64,000 nucleotides of DNA from contig CM055095.1 of the NCBI GenBank assembly GCA_029204225.1, positions 60,468,540-60,532,539 on the forward strand. Direction: 5' to 3'. This document shows, piece after piece, positions 52,701 to 61,700 of the stretch. The notes beneath the pieces were generated by a model that made no database searches, had not been told where the DNA came from, and saw only the letters and a list, made by a program, of their open reading frames with translations. Position 1 is the first letter of the stretch; each line of letters opens with the position of its first letter. Position numbers and translations under genes: made by a program. The stretch is from Diphasiastrum complanatum (lineage: Eukaryota; Streptophyta; Lycopodiopsida; Lycopodiales; Lycopodiaceae).

Positions 52701-55700
52701 AAGGGTGAAGATAAAAAAATATGGGAAACTATGGTAAGTAAGTTGAATCTTGGTATTCAGGGGTACCAAGATGAAATAAACTTTCAGATAATGCACCTGG
52801 ATCGCACAGATATTGTTCTCGGGAGAGATTGGCTCTACAGTTTAGGACCTTCCCTCCACAGAAACTATCAGGAGAACACCCTCAGCTTTCAGCATAAAGG
52901 CCGAGAGATCCAGTTGCATGGGGAGCATGATGTTCCCAACAGTCCTATGGTCTGCAATTCAGAGCTCTGTCAGCTAATCGGAGACGAAGACCATCAGGTA
53001 TTCTTATGTGACTTTCAGTTTATTCCTGAAGTTTCTATTTCCAATTCTATTCAGCAGAAAATCAGTAAATTAGAAACTTTATTGTCTAAATTTAAAGATG
53101 TTTTTCCTCAAGATTTGCCACATGGTTTACCACCTAGCAGAGAGGTAGATCATGTAGTAAACCTAGTACCAGGTACAACACCTGTTTCTAAACCTCCGTA
53201 TCGGGCATTTGGGAGTCCGCACAGCAGGAGAGCTTTGATGCTCTCAAAACAGCCTTAGCTACAGCACCAGTTTTAAAAGTCGTCGAACCCAATCAGCCAT
53301 TTGTGGTCGAAACAAATGCTAGCGACTTTGTAGTAGGTGCTATGCTAACTCAGGGTGGACGACCAGTTGCGTTCGAGAGTCAAAAACTCGAGCCAGCTCA
53401 GACTAGATACAGTGCCTATGAAAAGGAACTCTTTTCTATAGTTCATGCCCTTAAGACTTGGAGGCATTATTTGTATGGTGCCAACTTTGAGGTCCTGACA
53501 GACCATGAGAGTCTCAGATACCTTTGCAATCAACCTGAGCTTAGAGGTCAGAAAGCTCGTTGGGCAGAGTTGATGCAAGAGTTTGACATGTCTATCAGAT
53601 ATAGACGTGGAAAATTCAATACAGTAGCATATGCCCTTAGCAGAATGCTTATGATAAACGAGCTGAGTTTCACTCAGATTTGTAATGAGTTACTCGAGTC
53701 CTTGAGAGGGAAATGCTAGCATGATGCATTCTTCTCTACTATCTGGAACTCAGTCCAGTGCAGACAGTTACAGACTCCAGAACCAGTTCCCGGGGCTGGT
53801 GCTAGTTCATCCAAGAATACGACAGCTTCCGTTGAGGATGATGATGAGTCCGAGTATACGTCGTCAGATGACGTTGAGGATTTTGAGCCTGTATTACGCA
53901 AGCAAACCCCAGTGGTTGAGGGTCAGTTGACTCAAGGATTCAAATGGAAACAATATTCCATTCAGGATGAGTACTTGCTCTATAGAGATAGAGTATGTGT
54001 CCCCAATTCAGAGGATTATAGGCAGCAGGTCCTATATGAATGTCATGACAATCCTAGTGCGGGCCATCCAGGCTACCTATGAGCTTCTTCGTAGGCAATT
54101 TTTCTGGCCCAGTATGAAAAAGGACGTCCACCAGTATGTAACCAGTTGCCAGAAATGTCAAGTAAACAAAGCAGAGCGTTTAAAGGCAGGAGGGTTGTTG
54201 CATCCCTTAGAAATACTAGCTGGTAAATGGGAGAGTATCTCCATGGATTTTATAGTAGGCCTGCCTAAAACCCAAAAGGGTAATGACACTATATGGGTCA
54301 CAGTTGACCGTCTGACCAAAATGGCTCATTTCATTCCGACCAAAACAACCGTTAGAGCTCCAGAGTTAGCGAGGTTGTTTGTAGACGGGCTATTTAAATT
54401 GTACGGTCTACCTTCCGGCATAGTCAACGACCGAGACAATAAGTTTACTGGAAATTTTTGGAGGGCAGTATTCCATCATCTCCATACTAAACTTAATATG
54501 AGTACCTCAGACCATCCACAGACGGATGGTCAAACAGAGAGGGTAAATCAAGTGCTGGAGGATATGCTTCGTGCATACATCAGCAAGAAGCAAACTAATT
54601 GGGAGGAGTATCTCTTGATATTAGAGTTTGCTTATAGCAGTACCAAACATTCAGCTACGGGATACAGCCCATTTATGCCGATGTACGGTTTTCAGCCACG
54701 CTCACACACAGCTGTAGGGTTTAAACAAGAAAAAGTTGAAGCAGCCAGAAACTTTTTAGAGGACCTAAACCAGATGATAGAACATGCTACGCGTAGCTTT
54801 AGGAAGTCCCAGGATCGAGCCAGGCATTATGCAGATCCACAGAGACGGGATGTGCAGTTCTCCACTGGTGAGAAAGTCTACTTGAGAGTCCCAGTCGACT
54901 CTAAAACCCTCAAATCAAGAGTGTGTGCTAAGTTGTCTCCAAGGTATTGTGGTCCCTTTACCATCAGTAGGAGACTAGGCGAGGTCACCCATGAACTAGA
55001 ACTCCCACACAGAAGTAAGGTTTTTCCAGTCTTTCATGTAAGTCAGTTACGAAAAGCCTTAACCAGATCAGACAATCTGGTAGGGGACAGTGTTCTAGTT
55101 CTCCCATTGGATCCTCAGCAACCTCCACATGAACCAGAGGAGATTCTTGATAGTAGAGAGACGCAGACTCGTCATACTCTATACCAAGAATATCTGGTTA
55201 AGTGGAATGATCAGCCTGTTGAGAATGCCACTTGGGAAAGAGGCAGCGTCCTTCGGAAGATTTTTCCAGACTTTGTCTTAGAGGACCAAGACGGTCCTTA
55301 AGGGGGAGGGAGTGTTACGAGCTCATAACCAGTGCCGAACCCTAGGGAACACAGATAGGTCAGATACCACAGTCAGGGTCGTCTCCAGCGTACATGACCA
55401 ACAGGGCAAGACAGTGTGAGTAGTGTGCCCCAACACGGTCCATAGCCATGGCGGGCCTAACACAGCCTAGGGACGCTATCAGCAGGATAGGGCCCCCAGT
55501 TGGGTCCCGACGTGCAGTCGGCCACGTCAGTGCCACGTGGCCGACACTTGGCAGTTGCATGCTACCAGTCCTCACACTGGGCTAGGAGGGGCTTACTCTA
55601 TATCAGGGAGTAGGCAAGGTTGGGTGGATCAGTTAGTGTTTGCCCTACTGTGGTGTTAGGATCTATTACACCTGACCATTTTGCCCGTGATTGCCGTCAG

Positions 55701-58700
55701 CCTCTCCCTACTACTACTGCTGTTTTTTACCATGAGGGTACTCCAGATGATTCCGATATCTACATTCATATTTCTGATAAGCCTGACCTATTCTCTGAGC
55801 CATCCACTGATTTACTTCCTGCTACTTGCCATGCTCAGCTTGCCTATGCTACTTGGACAGGGCGTCCTGGTCCTCGCTCCATTCGGTTACGTGTACGCAT
55901 TATAGGTCGTGAGTATATTGCTTTAGTTGATACTGGCAGCACTCATTCTTTTATTAGCAGTTATATCACTAGTCGGATCCGTGCTTCACCTGTTCCTGCT
56001 TCACAGCCTCTCATAGTTGAGGTTGCCAGTTCCCATTCTGTTCCTAGTTCTAAGATGTTTCAGCATTTACCATACTGCATTGAAGATTTTTTTGGATAGG
56101 CAGATCTTTACATTATTCCTATGGAGCGTTATGATCTTATCCTTGGTGTTGATTGGTTTGCATCTCTTGGAGCTGTTACACTGGACTTGACACAGCAGAC
56201 ATTGACATTTGCACATGATGCAGTTACATACTCACTTGTTGGCATTGATTCTCAGGGAGACTTCCAGTTGATTACTGGGAAGCAGTTTATTCGCAGCCTG
56301 CCGAAGGCTCATTGTGCAGCCTTATTATGTGTTTAGCGGGCAGTACCAGTTCCTCCAGTTGCTACTCCAGCAGCTGTTCCTCAGGTGATCTCTGACTTAT
56401 TACATCAGTATGCTTTTGTCTTTTCAGAACCTACGACGCTACCACCATTACGTGACGTGAACCATCATATTGACTTGCGTCTTGGTTCTGCTCATCCTTC
56501 CCGTCCCCCTTATCGTATGTCTCGATCTAGCGTGATGAGCTTGAGCTCCATATTACTGCCTTGTTAGATCAGGGTCTCATTGTTCCTAGTCACAGCCCTT
56601 TCGGTGCCCCCATTCTCCTTGTTAGTAAGAAAGATGGTACCAAACGCCTTTGTATTGATTATCGTGCTTTAAATAAGTTGACGATTCGTAATCAGTACCC
56701 TATTCCGCACATGGATGACCTCTTTGATCAGCTTGGTACCTCTAAAATCTTTTCCAAGATAGACCTTCGTTCTAGATATTACCAAATCAGGATGCACCCT
56801 TCTGACGAACATAAGACTGCTTTTTGTACTCATCTTGGTTTATATAAATTTCGTGTGCTTCCTTTTGGTGTTACTAATGGCCCTCCTACGTTCCAGAATG
56901 TGATGAATAACATCATGCGTCCGCTTCTTGGTCATTGTGTCTTGGTTTATTTTGATGATATTCTTGTTTTTAGCCAGTCTCTTGCTGAGCATGTTTCCCA
57001 TCTTTCCTCTGTATTTCAGTTACTTGTACCTCACCAGTTATTTGCTAAGTCGTCTAAATGTTCTTTTGATGTTGCCGAGATCGAGTTTCTTGGTTTTCTT
57101 GTTTGTAATGGACACATTCATCTGGACCCTCATAAGGTTTAGGCCATCCAAGATTGGCCTATACCAGTTGATATTCATCATGTTCGTAAATTCCTTCGGT
57201 TAGCCACTCACCTTCGTCATCCAGTTCCTCATTTTTCCACTATTGCAGCTCCTCTTCATGCACTTTTGAAGAAGTCTAGTACTTTTCTTTGGACTTCTGA
57301 TTGTCAGTCAGCGTTTGATACTCTTCGTCGTGCTGTTGTTGATGCTGCCGTTATGTGTTTACCCCAATTTGATCAGAAGTTTCTTGTTGAGACTGATGCT
57401 AGTAATGTTGGTTTGGGTGCTTTGCTTCGCCAGTCACACTGCATTATTGCTTATGAGTCGCGTCGTCTTCGCTCATATGAGCAACGTTATTCTGTGCATG
57501 AGAAAGAGCTTCTTGCTATTATCTATGCTCTTAAGAAGTGGCGCCATTATCTTTATCGAGTTCCATTTGACATTATTACTAATCACCAGTCTTTACGTTA
57601 TCTGTTTTCTCAATGTGACCTTAGTGATCGTCAGTTTCATTGGTTGTAGTTTTTACAGTCTTTTAATTTTTCTGTATTGTATCGTCCTGGTCGTGCTAAC
57701 ACTGCTGCTGATGCATTATCTCGTCTTCCAGCATTGTTGAATACACTTGTTTCTACTATTCCTACATGGTTTGATGATCTACCTGCCGCATACCTTACAT
57801 GTTCTGATTTTCGTGATGTTTATAATTCTGCCCCACCAGTTTCGTCCCGTTCTCATCAGGTTTACTCCATTTTTGACAACCGTCTTTATCGTTATGATTC
57901 TCTTTGTATTCCTAGTTCCTTGGGTATCCGTTCCCAATTGTTGTCGGATGCTCATTCCTCCCCTGTTGGAGGTCACTTTGGTTTTCAGAAGTCTTATGCT
58001 CGTCTCAAAGACCTTTTCTATTGGCCCTCTCTTCGATCTGAGCTTGCTGTACTTATTCGTACCTGCCCTTTCTGTCTTCGTAATAGGTACTCCCGTGCTA
58101 AGTCTGCTGGTTTGCTCCAGAGTTGGCCTATTCCTCATCGCCAGTAGACTGATATATCTATGGACTTTATCCTTGGCCTTCCCTGTACCCAGTGTGGTCA
58201 TGATTCATGCATGGTGGTAGTTGACAGGTTCTCGAAGCGGGCACATTTTATACCAGTTCGCAGTACCATCACAGCATAGCAGTGTGCACATTTGTTCCTA
58301 TCAGAGATTTTCCGCCTGCATGGATTTCCTCGTACTATCCTTTCTGATCGGGATAGTAAGTTTACATCCATATTCTGGACAGAGCTTATGCGTATCTTGG
58401 ATGTACAGCTTATTATGGGTTTTGCTTATCACTCTACTTCTGATGGGCAGTTTGAGGTCCTTAACAGAATCCTTGAGGATTATTTACGCCATTTTGTTAC
58501 TCCTTCTGGGAAGGATTGGGATCAGCATTTATGTTTAGCAGAGTATAGCTATAATAGCTCTGTTAGTACCAGCACAGGTGTCTCACCATTTTTATTATCT
58601 CATGGCTTTGCACCACTTTTACCTGGCATTCCTCTCCCTCCTGAGGATACACCTGTCACACTTGCATCCTTTCTATCAGGTGCCCGAGAGCTTATTACCC

Positions 58701-61700
58701 AGGCTAGTTCTCATTTACAGCATGTTTAGCAGTGTTATTAGACCTCAGTTGATCGTCACCGCCACCATGTTGAGTTTCAGCTTGGAGATATGGTTTATCT
58801 ACGCCTACGGTTTGCACGTCATCATTTTGTCCAGGGCCATGCTTCTACTGAGAAGCTTGCACCACGCTATTACGGGCCTTATCGCATTTTGGAGGTTCTT
58901 AGTCCAGTTACATATCGCTTATAGCTTCCTGCTTCCACACGAGCTTGTGAGGTATTCCATGTCAGTTTATTACATGCTGCTATTGAGGATGACGCTCCTT
59001 GTGATGCTGAGTTTTTTACTGCTCCCGAGTTGTTTCCATTTTTACCTGCTGCTATATTACAGGTTTGTCTATACCATAGTCGACGCCGCCGACAAATTCA
59101 GTTTTTGATCCAGTGGGATGGTCATCCTATTGAGGAGGCCACATGGGAGCTTATTGATGTCTTTTATCATACACCATCACTTGCGGATCAGGCTTGTGCT
59201 CTTGCTGCACTTGTTCATTCCTCTACATCAGATGATGTTCTAGTTGTTGATGCACCAGGGCTTGCTGCTGTTTGATCCAGTTTCTTTTCGGCAGTTGGGT
59301 CTTCTTTTTGTGTCGGGGAGAGTTATGGACTTGGCTCATTGCATTCGCCGCGACCATTTACATTAACTTTACTTTATGCATAAGCAGGCCTTGGGCCCTT
59401 TTTATTCATTAGTGACACTTAGACTATATGGTTGGCCTTTGGCCTTATTATTCATTATTAGGCCATTTGGACGTATTACTGGAGAGCGGGGGCCTTCTTG
59501 GAGGGCGCACTATTATCCCTCCCAGTTGGTCCCTAGCCACCGGAAGCTTCCTTTTAGGGCTTCCTCTTGGCTATAACTAGGGAAATTGTGTCATTTGTTA
59601 TTCAGTTGATGATATTGATCTCTCTCTTTAGCCTCTTTAATCTCTCTCTTTCCTGCTTTCTAGGGCTAAGTCTTGCTTATGTGCTCCTTTTATAGCTTAA
59701 GTCTTGCTTATGTGCTACTCTAGATTAACTGTGGCTTCATTCGTAACTAGACCAGTCGTGAGCATGGCAGTATGTATAATTACACTATGCTTTGATAGAC
59801 ATTGTGTTGTTCATGGGACTTGCTCTTGCTACTATGGATGTTTCCAAATAATTGAGAGACTTAGCCTTGTTACTTCTCACTTATAGTTGCCATCTACAAC
59901 CAAAGGTTGTAATACATTCCTTGCTAGTTTGATGTGCTCTACTATTAGGCTAGACGAGCTTCATGATGTTCGAGTTTTCTACTAGTCAAGAAGTCTTTCC
60001 ATTCTTACTAGATGCTATACTTTAGATCTTGAGTTTAGCATAGCCAATGGCAGTCATGGGTACAATACTTGGTTCAGTGGCACGAGAGACCCATTAATGA
60101 GGAGACCTGGAAGCCCATTGATGTATTTGCTCATACACCTTTTGTGAACATCACACCAAGACCTAGCTTACAATAAACCATAGAGGACATTGTGGAGCCA
60201 AACCAACCAACGAAGTAGAAGCTCAAGATCAAACCCCAAGAGCCTCAACCCATGCCATGGTAAGTGAATACTGAAGAGAACCGAAAACTTGTAATTAAAA
60301 CCATCAACTCGTTACCCAAGAATGTAGATGGGTGAGTTTATGTAAGATCATATAGCTTCTAGGGGTTTGTGCATGATGCCATGCATGCCCAGGGTCCATC
60401 CTATAGATAGCACAAGTTACTATTGATTCTCTCTCCATGCATATAACTGTCACATGCCATGCACTGCTCCACATGTCACTATGTGTATACTTGGGTCCTC
60501 TCAAGGTTATTAGTCATGGGTCTTGAATTAATTCTAGGCATAGCTAATAAGGTCAAACACCGGAGTACTGAATATCTGCATCGGGGTTATTCCAAATCCT
60601 CTGTACTAGATGTGGACGTAACATTCTTCTCCCCTTAACAACCTATTCTTTAACTTTCAACATCTACCCAATAATCATTATCCTTAGTTTCACATCACAT
60701 ATTAATAAGTAATCAATGATGGAACAATTTTTCAATTGTTTAACTCTACATCGGAGTACTATCTCAATTCTCAGAGATTCACTCAGCAATAAATCTTCCA
60801 ATGTGTTTGATTCTCTCCAAGTCAATAGCATCACCTTCATGTAATCCAATTTACTTGAAATGCTGGGTGAATCACCACCTTACACTGGAGATCAAAGGTC
60901 AAAAGTTAAAGAAACAAATAATTATAGTCCAAACTATCCAGAATTTCTTGTAGATAATTCATAATGCTTCTTGGTACGAATACCCTTAGAATGTCCAAAA
61001 TTCTAAGGCATAGTAGTTCAACCTACTAGAATTTCTAGGAGATTCATCAAGATTCGTTCTGAGTACCCTAGATACCTTCTTCAGCTAAATGCCCTTGTTT
61101 CTAGCATCTCATGCTAGCAACCATTTGAAACTCAATAGATTTGTCTGTCTCCATAACAATCAGGGATCTAGGCTGACAATTGTACACAAGCACCTAAAGA
61201 GTACAATTTATAGTAGAATATAATCCACTAAAGTAAGCAAATTCTCCACAAGTAGAATAATTCACTCCATGAGAAAGCTTTTAAGACACATACGTTCTAA
61301 ATAAAATCACTAGAGCAAAGAGAATTAGATTTTTCAAGTCATTGATCTGATTTCTTGACTCATTCAAAAGATCGAGAATTACTGATCATTACTAAGAATC
61401 ACTATATTTCCTTATAATCCTCTAGTAGTAATTAAGTACCTATTCATGATCCATCAATCGTCGTCAATCATATTTCACTGGATTCCAAAACCATACCTTA
61501 ATCACTAGAGAATAATGGAGTGTATAATCAACACACAACTTAGGAAATATAAGAATCATTCCAAAGTCTTTTCCAACATAGAAATTACACGACTTTAAGA
61601 ATATTCTTCAAATCAGATTCTTAATAGAATTATGAGTTATCCAATTCATCAATCAATCAGGTAATTAAAGACAGAAGACCTACCAAAATTGTATTGATAT

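Noticed and set aside
57779-58201. Basic 140-codon minus-strand frame
   Set aside because: Antisense shadow of the E3 integrase.
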